A stretch of 64,000 bases of DNA from the NCBI RefSeq assembly GCF_028640845.1, contig NC_080539.1, forward strand, positions 188,799,436-188,863,435. The letters run 5' to 3'. The position numbers and the translations under genes were made by a program. This document shows positions 22,151 through 33,491 of the stretch, in pieces. This DNA comes from Ahaetulla prasina (Eukaryota; Chordata; Lepidosauria; Squamata; Colubridae). Numbering within the stretch: the stretch's first letter is position 1; each line of letters opens with the position of its first letter. The notes below the pieces were generated by a model. That model worked only from the letters and a program-made list of their open reading frames with translations, was not told the DNA's origin and ran no database searches.

Positions 22151-22462
22151 TTGGTGTCTCTCTCATAGAGACACCTTTCATAGGTGAATGCAGGCTACTG
22201 TTTCTCAGCCCAGATGGAACTGAAAGGAAGGTTTCTTTTTGACTGCAAGGCAAAGCTGTATTTAGGGCAGGCCAAATCTTAACCTTGCCTTTTGCTGAAA
22301 GTTATTTTTTTCCTATTGATCCTGACTAAGAACAATCTCACGCAGTGAAGAAAGATAATGTGATGCGATAGTGAGGCTTAACACGACTTATATAAGTTGA
22401 CTTGTATAACCATATTTAAGTGAATGTAACAACTGGCTGAATTTAGGCAATATATTATATAT

Positions 22463-24722
22463 CTGGCTCACGGCACGGCAGAGGAACTAGCCGCAGCCTG
22501 GCAACGGGCTGCGGCTGGGGCTTTAGACCGTGTCGTGCCTCTGCGGCCTCTGACCCGGCGCAGATCCCAACCGGCTCCTTGGTTCTCCGAGGAGCTGAGG
22601 GGGATGAAACGCCGGCGAAGACGCCTAGAGAGCTCCTGGAGGTCTAGCCGTTTAGAGGCTGATCGGACACTAGTTAGGTCCTATACTAGGACCTACCTGG
22701 TGGCACTGAGGGAAGCGAGACGTTGCTACGCCTCCTCCCTCATTGCGTCGGCAGATAACCGCCCAGCCGCCCTGTTTCGGGTGACCCGTTCCCTCCTTCA
22801 CCAGGGGGAGCGGGATGACCCGTTGCAGGGACGTGCTGAGGAGTTTAACGGTTATCTATACGATAAAATCGTTCAGCTTCGAGACGGTTTAGACCAAAAT
22901 TGCGGCGATTCAGATGAGGCGTCTGAGGGTGGTCTTGGTGATATTTTTTGGGATGAGTTTGACCCTGTGGCTCCCGAGGACATGGACAGGTTGCTGGGTA
23001 GGCTGAATGCCACAACGTGTTTACTGGACCCGTGCCCCTCCTGGTTGGTGCTGGCCACTCAGGAGGTGACACGAGGCTGGCTCCAGGCGATTACGAGTGC
23101 CTCCTTGTTGGAGGGAGTCTTTCCGGCCGCCTTGAAAGAGGCGGTGGTGAGGCCCCTCCTCAAGAAGCCCTCCCTGGACCCGGCTGTTTTAGGTAATTAT
23201 CGTCCGGTCTCCAACGTTCGCTTCGCGGCGAAGGTTGTAGAGAGTATGGTGGCATATCAGTTTCCCCTGCACCTGGATGAAACTGTCTATCTGGACCCGT
23301 TCCAGTCCGGTTTCCGGCCCGGTTACAGCACGGAGACGGCTTTGGTCGCGTTGGTGGATGATCTCTGGAGGGCCAGGGACAGGGGTTGTTCCTCTGTCCT
23401 GGTCCTATTAGACCTCTCAGCGGCTTTCGATACCATCGACCATGGTATCCTGCTGCGCCGGTTAGAGGGATTGGGAGTGGGAGGCACCGTTTATCGGTGG
23501 TTCTCCTCCTATCTCTCCGACCGGTCGCAGACGGTGTTGACAGGGGGGCAGAGGTCGGCCCCGAGGCGCCTCACTTGTGGGGTGCCGCAGGGGTCGATTC
23601 TCTCGCCCCTTCTGTTCAACATCTATATGAAGCCGCTGGGTGAGATCATCAGTGGCTTCGGTGTGAGGTACCAGCTGTACGCTGATGACACCCAGCTGTA
23701 CTTTTCCACACCGGGCCACCCCAATGAAGCTATCGAAGTGCTGTCCCGGTGTTTGGAAGCCGTACGGGTCTGGATGGGGAGAAACAGGCTCAAGCTCAAT
23801 CCTTCCAAGACAGAGTGGCTGTGGATGCCGGCATCCCGGTACAGTCAGCTGAGTCCTCGGCTGACTGTTGGGGGCGAGTCATTGGCCCCGATGGAGAGGG
23901 TGCGCAATCTGGGCGTTCTCCTGGATGAACGGCTGTCTTTTGAAGACCATTTGACGGCCGTCTCCGGGAGAGCTTTCCACCAGGTTCGCCTGGTGCGCCA
24001 GTTGCGCCCCTTTCTAGACCGGGATGCCTTATGCACGGTCACTCACGCCTCGTGACGTCTCGCCTGGATTACTGCAATGCTCTCTACATGGGGCTCCCCT
24101 TGAGGGGCATCCGGAGGCTTCAGTTAGTCCAGAATGCGGCTGCGCGGGTGATAGAGGGAGCCCCTCGTGGCTCCCGTGTGACACCTCTCCTGCGCAGACT
24201 GCACTGGCTACCTGTGGCCTTCCGGGTGCGCTTCAAGGTGTTGGTGACAATCTTTAAAGCGCTCCATGGCATAGGGCCGGGTTATTTACGGGACCGCCTA
24301 CTGCTACCAAATACCTCTCACCGACCCGTGCGCTCTCACAGAGAGGGAATCCTCAGGGTGCCGTCAGCTCGGCAGTGCCGCCTGGCGACACCCAGGAAGG
24401 GCCTTCTGTGGGGCCCCCACCCTCTGGAACGAACTCCCTCCAGGACTACGTCAACTTCCGGATCTCCGAACCTTTCGTCGCGAGCTTAAAACATACTTAT
24501 TCATCTGCGCGGGACTGGATTAGGTTTTTAAAGTAATTGGTTTTAAGGGGTTTTTTATTATTTATACTGTTTTAATGATTTGGGCTTTAGAATAAGTTTT
24601 TTAATTGTCGTTTTAATCTGTATTTATATGTGTTTTAACTGCCTGTAAACCGCCCTGAGTCCGTAGGGAGATAGGGCGGTATATAAATATGATAAATAAA
24701 TAAATAAATAAATAAATAAATA
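22463..24722 (+). mobile_element. GC-rich L2-clade LINE, 5'-truncated
   Basis: Contains an RT ORF and ends with ccgccctgagtccgtaggga, then gggcggtatataaat and an (AAAT)n tail. The endonuclease half is missing, so it is 5'-truncated. The tail stem is the one carried by the tRNA-type SINEs in this window, which marks this LINE family as their likely mobiliser. Confidence 0.88.
22535..24489 (+). pseudogene. L2-clade LINE ORF2 (RT), one late frameshift
   Basis: 506 open codons (22535-24055), then a frameshift into 24031-24489. Domains: a linker rich in R (TRRRSQPAPWFSEELRGMKR), fingers VLGNYRPVSNVRFAAKVVE, motif A VLVLLDLSAAFDTIDH, motif B TCGVPQGSILSPLLFNIY, and an intact YADD box (YQLYADDTQLYFS). 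After the shift VTSRLDYCNALYMGLPLRGI and NAAARVIEG form the L2/CR1 C-terminus. The sequence is far more GC-rich than its surroundings and has few lesions, so it looks young. No separate start codon should be inferred because the copy is truncated. Confidence 0.9.
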
Positions 24723-25204
24723 TTAAATCAAAACTTACCTCTACTAAGTAGAAATATAGAATCATAGGGCTGGAAGGAACCTTGGCGGTTGTCATGCATA
24801 TAACTTTATATACTGTTGTTGCTCTCTAGCCCCATCTAGTTGCTGGAGAGACAAATATGCCCCAACTCTATTGTTCGAAGCTGTCTCCACCCATTTACCT
24901 ATCAGCCCGCACTCTCAAATCAAGTGCATGCTGGGAAGCTAGGCTCCATTTCCTTTAGCATTTGGAGAAGGCAGAAGCACAAAGAAGCAGCCAAAGTAGC
25001 CATCTTAATCTGTGGCACATGGTCATCCAAGGACAAACCCACATCCCACACACAGAGCATCACTGGTGACATTCAAACTGCTTGTATTTATTGTTATATT
25101 CAGCAGTAACTTAATATTATCTTATATTTGATTCTATTTGTATGTATCCCTATTTTCCTCAGTTTCACCATATCCTGTTCTCCCAATAAAGCATTTAGAT
25201 CTAC
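24723..25204. other. Mostly unassigned; CR1 3' end fragment
   Basis: A minus-strand CR1 3' end (tagaatcatagggctggaag) lies at 24758-24790. The rest shows no ORF or motif that I recognise. Confidence 0.45.
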
Positions 25205-25600
25205 GCACACGGTCTATTTTAATGCAGGATAGGTGGATTTAGCTGCATATCGAGCTGCACACAGACTGTAGTAGGGACAGAACAGAGGTCATATAGTCCA
25301 ATCCCTTCCCCAAGACAGGAAACTTTATGCCAATTCGCTATCCAATCTTTTTTTGAAACCCTCAGACAACACCCACCATTCCAGGAAACAAGTTGCTCCA
25401 TTGGTTAATTGCTCTGTCAGGAAACTTCTTATTTCCAGGTTGGATTTCTTTTCAGCAAACTTCAAATCATTGCTTGTCTTCCCTCAGGTGCTTTGGAGAA
25501 TAAATCAACTCCCTCTTTTTTTACTGTGCTCAAGTACTGGAAAGCAGCTATATTACCCCAATCCTGTTCATTATTAGGCTAGACATACCTAGTTCCCTTA
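25205..25600 (-). mobile_element. Ancient CR1 LINE 3' region, antisense
   Basis: The plus strand reads gaggtcatatagtccaatcc, then ctgtcaggaaacttcttat and aggtgctttggagaataa, the antisense of the common amniote CR1 3' end. No frame is preserved. Confidence 0.75.
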
Positions 25601-26590
25601 ACCATTCATTCCCGTTCCCTTGCTGTGGCTCCCTGCAGGTTGTCTGGCCCTGTCTCTCACCCTCCCTCCAAGTCACTCCTCGCATGACCTGAGAAGGTAA
25701 GGGTGACAGCGGGGATGGAGACTCGCTCCATATTCCAGAGCCGGAGGGAAGCGCCCCTGTACTTGCCTCTCATCTCACGGGCGCTTTTTCTAGCTCTTCT
25801 TGGTGCTGCATGCATCTCGGTTGATCGGGGAGACAGGATACTTTTTCTCCACCCCGAGACACTGGCCTGGCCCAGCTGCGACTGATGCTCCATGTCATAG
25901 TGTGCTCCAGGAGGAGGAAGGGATGTCTTCTGTTCCCCCTCCCTACTTCACAGAGCAAACGCAAAGACACATGTCTCCCAGTCTTTTTATTTGCTACAGA
26001 CCTGATTTTCTTCAGTTGAGGAAATACTTGGCAGTGACCGTGCAAAGGCCTGCCAAGTTCTGAGTCTATTATCTCGTGTCCAAGATCTGTTGCCAAAACT
26101 CACTGACAAAGTCCTTTAACCCTCCAGCAACCGAGCTGCAGTGCACCCTTGGTAGCTTTTTTGTCCATCACAAGGGCCACATGGCAGCTCCACCCACTTT
26201 TATACCCTGTGGGGTGTGGCTCAGTGACTCAGCAATCTCTAAGCCTGCCACACCTTTTCCACTGCTGCGCACACTTATCTTTTCGTCGCTACCTCGGATC
26301 AATCCAGGATTGATCGTCAGTAGTTGGGACTTGAGGCATTGCCAGGGAGGAGGAGGATGCGGGAGAGGGAGGTCTTGTCAGCTCCTCCTCCTGGCCTGCA
26401 GCTGGAACTTGGGGCGGTGCCAGCGAGGAGGGTCCTGGCGAGGGAGGCCTTGCTGGCTCCTCTCCCTCACTCTCCGAGTCACTCTCCTCCATGAGGACAG
26501 GCTCGGGGGGCGGAGTCACAACAGGATGCCATCTCCCCCATTGTGAAGAAAGGGAGGGAGAGGGAAAGAGAGAAAAACGAGGGAGCGAGC
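25601..26590. other. GC-moderate unique-looking region, no supported gene
   Basis: Several overlapping frames of 60-156 codons on both strands lack known motifs and are serine/proline- or glutamate-rich by composition. One part (26360-26470) has repeated ggaggagg/gagggagg(t/c)cttg units, about 70 bp apart. It may be an LTR or a composite repeat, but I cannot name it. Confidence 0.35.
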
Positions 26591-26599
26591 GACCCATTT

Positions 26600-26795
26600 T
26601 CCACAGAAAATACCTGGAGCCACAAAACCCGGGTAGGCGTGGCTGGGGGGTTCATATGACTGGGTGGGAGTGACATTGAGTTGGCTACACCCACCCAGGT
26701 TTTGTGGCTCCCAGTGTCTTTTCTGTGGGAAACAAATCCAAATGGCTCTTTGAGTGTTTAAGGTTGCAGATCCCTGAGCTATATACTGCCTATTC
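26600..26795 (-). mobile_element. hAT-type DNA transposon fragment
   Basis: Contains an imperfect internal inverted repeat: acctggagccacaaaaccc and aggttttgtggctcccag, each followed or preceded by ttccacagaaaa or ttttctgtgggaaa. It ends ggctctttgagtgtttaagg, a terminal sequence I associate with hAT repeats in amniotes. No transposase is present. Confidence 0.6.
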
Positions 26796-26814
26796 TATAC
26801 ATGAACATTTGTTT

Positions 26815-27540
26815 TTTTTCTGCCTAAGTGCAGGATCTTACTTTTCTCATCACTGAACGGCATCTTGTTGGATGTGGCCCCATGCTCAAGTCTGTCAAGA
26901 TATTTCTCATTGAGCTTCTCTTCCTAAGTTCAATGCTGTCAATTTATCCCAGTTTGGTGCTGTGTGCATATTTAATGAGCTCTCCTTTTATCATCTCATT
27001 CAGATCATTTATGAAGATGTTGAAGAGCACTGGGCCCATGACAGAATCTTGAGGTACCCCAACTGTGTACTTCTCTCCACACAGATATAGCTATTTCTGC
27101 ATTATGTTGAATTCTAGTATTATATGCACACTCTTCCCCCAAATTTCCTACAACTTCCACTCCTTCTATCTTTTCATCCCTATTAGTAAGAACTAAATCC
27201 AGTACAGGTGACCCTCTAGTTCCCTCCTCTATCTTTTGAATAACAAAGTTGTCAACTAGGCATATCAGGAACCTATTTGATATCCCACTCTCTGTAGAGT
27301 TTGTTTCCCAGTTGATGTTACAGCAGTTAAAGCCCCTTGTTACTGCAATGGTGTGTTTCCTGCTTAGCTAATTGATTTACAGAATATTCATCTATTTCCT
27401 CTGCTTGGGTGAGTGGCCTGTATATACACTTCAAAGCAATGTCATTTCTTTTTCCTCTATATTCACCCAAATGCATTCAAGAAGGGTTTCATTGTTGGTA
27501 TTGTATATTTTTGTATAGTGATTTCTTACATACAATGCAA
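26815..27540 (-). mobile_element. Ancient CR1-related sequence, antisense
   Basis: The plus strand carries phrases of the antisense CR1 internal region: tgcctaagtgcaggatctta, gctcaagtctgtcaagat, ttggtgctgtgtgcatattt, and agatgttgaagagcactgg. It is old and contains no frame. With 25205-25600 it may be one CR1, later split by the material between. Confidence 0.6.
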
Positions 27541-27599
27541 CCCCCCTCCTTTTTCATTGGTCCGTTTTTTTCTGTGTGTGTTGTGTGTGTTGTGTGCGT

Positions 27600-29090
27600 A
27601 CGTATATATGTATAATTTTTATTATTAGTTTTTTACTTTTAAATATACATCAATATCAATACATGAACAGTGTGGTCTCTGGGTATAATTCATTTTGATA
27701 CAAACATCAATAATGATAATCATAATAATTGTTATATTAATCAAGCTTGTATAATCCTAGTATTAATATACATGGGTTTTTAAATAGTTATTCAATATTT
27801 CAATATTCCATTTTAATGCCAATAATGTTATAAGCATACAGGGTAATACCATCTTTCCCCCTCTAATCTTTTCCATCGAATTATTACTTATATTCTATTA
27901 TATAAAAAGATATATATCTATCTATCTGCTAATATTCCCTCTATTTATTATTTCTACCTCTATTCTTTTGATCAGCTCACTATTGCTAATCCTAATATTA
28001 ATACACGTTTATATAAGGCACAGCCCTTCATTATTTAGTTGTTCGAGGTCACAATATGCCATTTAAGTACCAGTTTTCTCATTATTTAAACATACCTTAT
28101 ACCTTTTTCAACCTCCAATCTTCCCATCTAACTATTACTTCATATAAAGGTGTGCATTTTTATTTCTCCCTATATTCAAGTATCTAATCAGACCATCATT
28201 ATATTAGAATATATCTATATACACACGCACACGTACACCCACTCCTCTCTTGGATCTTTATCTCTATCAACATCTGTAGTTTCACCATTCAATATTTCTC
28301 CCATCTCTATCCTCCTAAACTGCCAGGTCCCCAGAATATCCACCCAAGCCCCTATCTCCCTTTCAAAAGTATCTTCCCGGTTATCCAATTCCATTTTTAA
28401 ATCTCTTAAAGTGCTTTTCCCTTGGTTTATTTCATCAGTGATTATTATCTTTATCATCTTCTTCCCACCTTCTTGCTTTGTTTGCTGGTTTGTCCGTTCT
28501 GTCTTTTCTTCCATTCTTTCAATTATCCCCTCTCTTTTCTGGACTCTTTGATCTTCATTCATCATCAGTCATAGCATATTTTCTATTTTTCCATATATGT
28601 CTTGCATCAGGTACTTTATCTCTTTGTGATTCTTTTCCATAGTACCCCAGTGCTTTGAAATATCAATGCACTGATTGAACATCTCTTGAAATCTCACTCC
28701 TTTCCCCCTGATGGGGCATTTTGTCTTAATTTAATAAGTCCTGCTCTTACTCAAGTTCAAAAGCAAGATATTGTTGCTTTTGTCCAATGTTACTCCTCAG
28801 AAAATTCAGTAATCATAGTCCTTTACATCTCAAAATTATTAATCAATTCCATTTACATAGTCCAGGAAGCTTCCACAAGTCAAAAATCACTTTGCTTTAT
28901 TTAAAAGTCTTCTCATAATAGAGTCTCCAGTAATCATAGAGTAACTAGTTATGGAACAATAAGTGTCACCACAGATGAATGTTATTTATTTCTTTCATCA
29001 AAGTTTTTCTAAACTTGTAGGAGTCTGGTATATTCCATTCACCAGTAGATGGCACCCTCAGCTTAGGTTTCAGCATTGTTTCAAGTCTTA
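27600..29090 (-). mobile_element. Retroelement with a coiled-coil-like ORF, decayed
   Basis: Read on the minus strand, a leader (29090-28700), an ORF (about 28690-28215) and an A/T-rich 3' region ending near 27600 give the layout of a short L1-dependent or LINE-type element. No RT is seen. The layout resembles the better preserved element at 55784-57497 but the proteins are not alike. A (CA)n stretch at 28222-28245 ends the ORF. Confidence 0.4.
28215..28565 (-). pseudogene. ORF1-like coiled-coil frame, unknown family
   Basis: 116 open codons rich in E, K and R (for example REGIIERMEEKTERTNQQ), then TLRDLKMELDNREDTFER. One stop upstream, the same frame extends with MEKNHKEIKYLMQDIYGKI at 28640-28590. 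This could be the oligomerisation part of an L1-type ORF1 protein. I cannot match it to L1-A or to the L1 at 47237. It ends in a dinucleotide repeat. Confidence 0.35.
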
Positions 29091-29378
29091 TAGATTTAAA
29101 TAATCCAAATTTAGTTCAGGAAGCAAATACTAGACGGGGGAAATTTATTATAAATTACATAAAAAAATAGCAGAATTGGACAATGAAAATATTTGTTTAT
29201 TGGGAGACTTTAATTCGGTCGTAGATTCAAAACAAGATTATAGATCGGTGAAGAAAAATAAAAAACAGAGGAAGATACTACTGTCTACTTTTTTTGATAT
29301 GGTGCAAGAGCTGAATCTAAAAGATATCTGGAGAGAGCGAAATCCACAAAAATATATATATATACTTTTTATTCTAAC

Positions 29379-29503
29379 CCATAAGTTGACTTTGTATATA
29401 ATATACAAATGGATGAAGACTATTGCTTAACATAGTGTAAGCCGCCCTGAGTCTTCAGAGAAGGGCGGGATATAAATGCAAATTAAAAACAAAACAAAAC
29501 ACA
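29379..29503 (+). mobile_element. 5'-truncated SINE with L2-type tail (copy 3)
   Basis: Starts within the SINE body at taagttgactttgtatataa and ends with the gccgccctgagtcttcag stem and an A-rich tail. It interrupts L1-E between RNP and the DMIW motif. Confidence 0.85.
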
Positions 29504-29607
29504 TGATTCATGGCCCAGAATAGATATGATTTGGATGGATTTGGAATTAAGTAAAAATATAGATGACGTAGAAATAGCAACTAATATATGGGCAGATCAT
29601 AGCCCAT

Positions 29608-29878
29608 GGGCCTCTGGTGGCTCAACAGGCTAATGCAGCCTGTTATTAACAGCAACTGCTTGCAATATTGCAGGTTCAAGTCCCACCAGGCCCAAGGTTG
29701 ACTCAGCCTTCCATCCTTTATAAGGTAGGTAAAATGAGGACCCAGATTGTTGGGGGGCAATAAGTTGACTTTGTATATAGTATACAAAATGGATGAAGAC
29801 TATTGCCTGACATAGTGTAAGCCGCCCTGAGTCTTTGGAGAAGGGCGGGATATAAATGCAAATAAAAAAAAAAAAATT
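29608..29878 (+). mobile_element. tRNA-derived SINE with L2-type tail (copy 4)
   Basis: Full unit: gggcctctggtggctcaac head, B box gttcaagtccc, the common body, and the gccgccctgagtctttgg stem with poly-A. It interrupts L1-E right after the WADHSP motif. Confidence 0.9.
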
Positions 29879-30290
29879 GACACTAAAATGGAAAGGAAGA
29901 CCTAAACCAAGAGGAAGGTGGACCATGAATCAAAAAGTGATAAAAGAAGTATATTGAATGGATGGGAAAAGAATTAGATTTCTTCTTGAAGGAAAATTCA
30001 AACTAATTTGAATGAAGATATGATCTCACAGAACCTCTGGAATATACCCAAGGCTTATGTCAGAGGCCTAACGATTGCATACGGGGCAAGGAGAAATAGA
30101 GAAAAAAGGAAACAACAATTGGAACTACAAGAGAAATTGGAGTACTTAGAATGTAAAATGCAAACCTCCCCAGATAAGAGAATTAGAGAAGAAAAGGATC
30201 TGACTAAACATAAAATAAATTTGCTTTCCCAGGAGGAAATGGCCCAAAAGCTTAAAACAATGAAGCAGATGCATTTTGAACATGCTAATA

Positions 30291-30510
30291 AGCATGTTTT
30301 ACATTATTATATGTCTACATTATTTCCATAATCCCTTATTTAATCATTAAAGCCCAGATCAACTTTTAATTTCAGTTTCTCACAAAAAGTCCACTAATGG
30401 TTCATATCGCTTTAATCACTATTTGTTAACGTAACCACAACTGATTTATTTAACTGTACCAAACTCTAAATAAAACAGGAATGGAAAATCCTAAACTTGT
30501 GTGTAGACCC
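30291..30510. other. AT-rich sequence, nothing recognised
   Basis: No supported ORF or repeat family. Confidence 0.4.
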
Positions 30511-30512
30511 AT

Positions 30513-30625
30513 GCTTCTCAACTTTGGCAACTTTAAGCTGCATGGACTTCAGTTCCCAGAATTCCCCAGACAGCATGAAGTTCGCCCATCTTAAACTTGC
30601 CAAGACTGAAAAAACGCTGATCTAC
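30513..30625. mobile_element. Short palindromic MITE (hAT-like)
   Basis: Two inverted arms: ccatgcttctcaactttggc and cttgccaagactgaaaaaac. The inner part ggacttcagttcccagaatt is common in squamate MITEs of this type. About 110 bp, no coding capacity. Confidence 0.6.
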
Positions 30626-30669
30626 AGATAGGGATTTTTCCATTCCTCTTTTACTGGTTCCAACTTACT

Positions 30670-30930
30670 TATGACCAATCATAATTCAAAATCCCCATTC
30701 CCAACTCCCCCACAGTAATGATAATGCAAAATCCCCATTCCCCGTTTTGGCCCTGGAAGGCCTTCTGTACCACCCTGGAAGCCAAAACAGGGTGTGCGGG
30801 GGGACTCCTGGGAGGGGTGGGGTGGAGCGGGGCCAGCCAGAGGTGAGATTAGCCAGTTTTCTGAACTGGGCAAAAAGTTAACCTGTTCGCCCGATCTGGT
30901 GCGAACCGACTGAATTCCATCTCTGCATAT
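30670..30930. mobile_element. Degenerate hAT-type MITE
   Basis: The right part (agccagttttctgaactggg ... gtgcgaaccgactgaattcc) resembles the better preserved element at 54652-54788. The left end is unclear. Confidence 0.5.
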
Positions 30931-30967
30931 AAGCCTCTATTACTTAGAGAGAAACCTACCATGAAGA

Positions 30968-31575
30968 AGTGAGAGTTTGGGTGGAGAGGCTATAGAAACA
31001 TTACAAGATTGTTTTGAGTGCATGGACTGGGGCATGCTTTAAAAAGGTGCTACAGTTAACCAACTTATTAATGTAGAGGAGTATGCCACCACTATGTCTG
31101 CATATTTTCAGAAGTGCATTGAGGATGTCGGTGTCCTTAAAAACATTGTGGTATGGGTTAAAAAACCATGGATGACACATGAGATTCACAAGATGTTGAA
31201 AGCACAGAATGTGGCTTTTAAATCTGGCAACATGCTGCTGCTTGGAACAGCCAGAGCCAATTTGAAATATGCCATAAAAACATCAAAGCAAGCCAATTGT
31301 CAGAAAGTTCAGAATTTTTTTAGGACCCTATGAAACCAGGCATATGTGGCAAGGAATCCAGGCCATTACAGACTTTACAAGGTAGTCATGCTGTAAGGGC
31401 AACATGGACTTTTTAAACGAGCTGAACACTTTTTAAAAAAAAAAAATTGAGATATCAAATAGTACGCCTTTGAGGAAAGCTGTGCCCTGTCCTGATAAGA
31501 AAGTGCCTAGCTTTGATGTCACCTTTATCTGGAGGACATTGTGGAAAGTTAACATTCAGAAATGACTATTATAAC
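30968..31575 (+). mobile_element. L2-clade LINE (Maui/Rex1-like), left part
   Basis: 31094-31333 reads MSAYFQKCIEDVGVLKNIVV, then KKPWMTHEIHKMLKAQNVAF and ARANLKYAIKTSKQAN, the pre-RT linker of L2-type LINEs. It continues with broken frames to WRTLWKVNIQK, which corresponds to the segment just ahead of the conserved VNPRKAAGPD motif. It is cut at 31577 by the TIR element and continues at 35836. Confidence 0.75.
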
Positions 31576-31789
31576 TACCGTATATACTCGAGTATAAGCC
31601 GACCCGAATATAAGCCGAGGTACCTAATTTTACCACAAAAACTGGGAAAAACTATTGACTCGAGTATAAGCCGAGGGTGGGAAATGAGGCAGCTACTGGT
31701 CAATGTAAAAAATAAAGATAGAGCCAAGTAAAATAACATGAATATTTATTTGAACGAAAAACAATAAAAGTGCAAAAGGGGGAAGGAGG

Positions 31790-32229
31790 ATTCCCAGCTT
31801 TAGAAAATTTAGAACTACGCCGCCTTTGGTATGACCTGAGCATAGCTCATAAAATTATCTGCTACAATGTACTTCCTATCAATGACTACTTCAGCTTCAA
31901 CCACAACAATACACGAGAACACAATAGATTCAAACTTAAAAGTGAACCTCTCCAATCTAGATTGCAGAAAATGTGACTTCAGTAACAGAGATGTTAATGT
32001 CTGAATGTGCTACCTGACTCTGTGGTCTCTTCCCAAAATCCCCAAAGCCTTAACCAAAGACTATCTAGTATTGACCTCACCCCATTCCTAAGAGGTCTGT
32101 AAGGGGCGTGCATAAGAGCACCAGCGTGCCTACCGTCCCTGTCCTAATGTTCCCTTTAGTTGTATTCCTTTTATGTATTCAATTCATGCTTATATTTATA
32201 TAATTATTTAATATGTATTTGACAAAATA
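31790..32229 (+). mobile_element. CR1/L3 LINE 3' end inside the TIR element
   Basis: LENLELRRLWYDLSIAHKII and the aaggggcgtgcataagagc block match 8190-8690. It ends tttgacaaaataaaatg and runs into the pentamer repeat. Short frame only. Confidence 0.85.
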
Positions 32230-32230
32230 A

Positions 32231-32310
32231 AATGAATAGAATAGAATAGAATAGAATAGAATAGAATTTTTATTGGCTAAGTGTGATTGGACACACAAGG
32301 ATCTACCACT
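32231..32310 (-). repeat. (AATAG)n with an inverted CR1/L3 terminus
   Basis: Seven or so aatag units, then ttttattggctaagtgtga and ttggacacacaagga, the reverse complement of the terminus at 20185-20228. It meets the plus-strand CR1 end at 32229 tail to tail. Confidence 0.9.
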
Positions 32311-32781
<471 letters not shown>

Positions 32782-33491
32782 TCATGCAGGTGGCGCCCGG
32801 GAAGGAGGCGGCTGCGGGGCTGCTGCGGGAGCCGCTGGTGCTGCGGGTGCTGTGGATGCTGCTGCCGCCGCCGTTGCTGCCGCCAGGAGAGGCCGTCGCC
32901 AGCCCGGCCCTGCCGCGCCGAGCGCCCGCCACGCTGCTGGCTGCTGGAGGAGGCGGAGGAGGGACGGGAGGCGAGCAGCGGCGGCGGCGGCGGCGGCGGA
33001 CGGCGGACGGCAACGGGTGGGCGGTGGAGGTGATGTCACGGCTCTGCCCAGCCCTGCCCAGGCGAGGCCAGCAAAGGGCCGGGCGAAGGCGACCGAGGAC
33101 GGGCTCGCAGCCCAGCTGAGCCGCTACGGAGGGGAGGAGAGCGGGCCGGCTAGGCTCCGGAAGGCAAAACGGGAGGCGTCCCACCGGGATAGACTGCTGG
33201 GATCCACCGGGATAGACTGCTGCTGGAGCTGGAGGCTCAAGGAAGGGAAGGAGAGGGGTGGTGGAGCTCAAGGTTCTTTAGCCCTAGACACCTGCCCGCT
33301 AGAGAAGGGAGGGAGATCGGGTCGGCCAGTCTCCGGGAAGGTAGACGGGCCGGATTCTTACTTCGGGATAGACTGCTGCTGGAGCTGGAGGCTCGAAGGA
33401 AGGGGAAGGGGAGGGGCGGCTGAGAACGGGCTCGTTTAAGACTCTTCCAAAGCAGCCCTGCTGAACCGCTACAGAGGGGAGGGAGAGCGGG

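Larger units (their letters stand above)
29130..30290 (+). mobile_element. L1-E: L1 ORF2 fragment with two SINEs
   Basis: Endonuclease to linker region of L1. 29176-29378 reads NICLLGDFNSVVDSKQDYRS and QELNLKDIWRERNP. After a truncated SINE it resumes with PRIDMIWMDLELSK and IWADHSP (catalytic D-H). After a full SINE it resumes with TLKWKGRPKPRGRWT, then YVRGLTIAYGARRN-type linker sequence and HFEHANK. It ends about 30290, before the RT. Frameshifts are frequent. Confidence 0.82.

Noticed and set aside
26076..26694. Frames of 71-156 codons in 26.1-26.7 kb
   Set aside because: Overlapping frames on both strands, no domain, composition follows local repeats of ggagg. No evidence of splicing.
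32231..32268. CRISPR-like or other array
   Set aside because: The short regular repeats in the window are microsatellites in a vertebrate genome; none has unique spacers.
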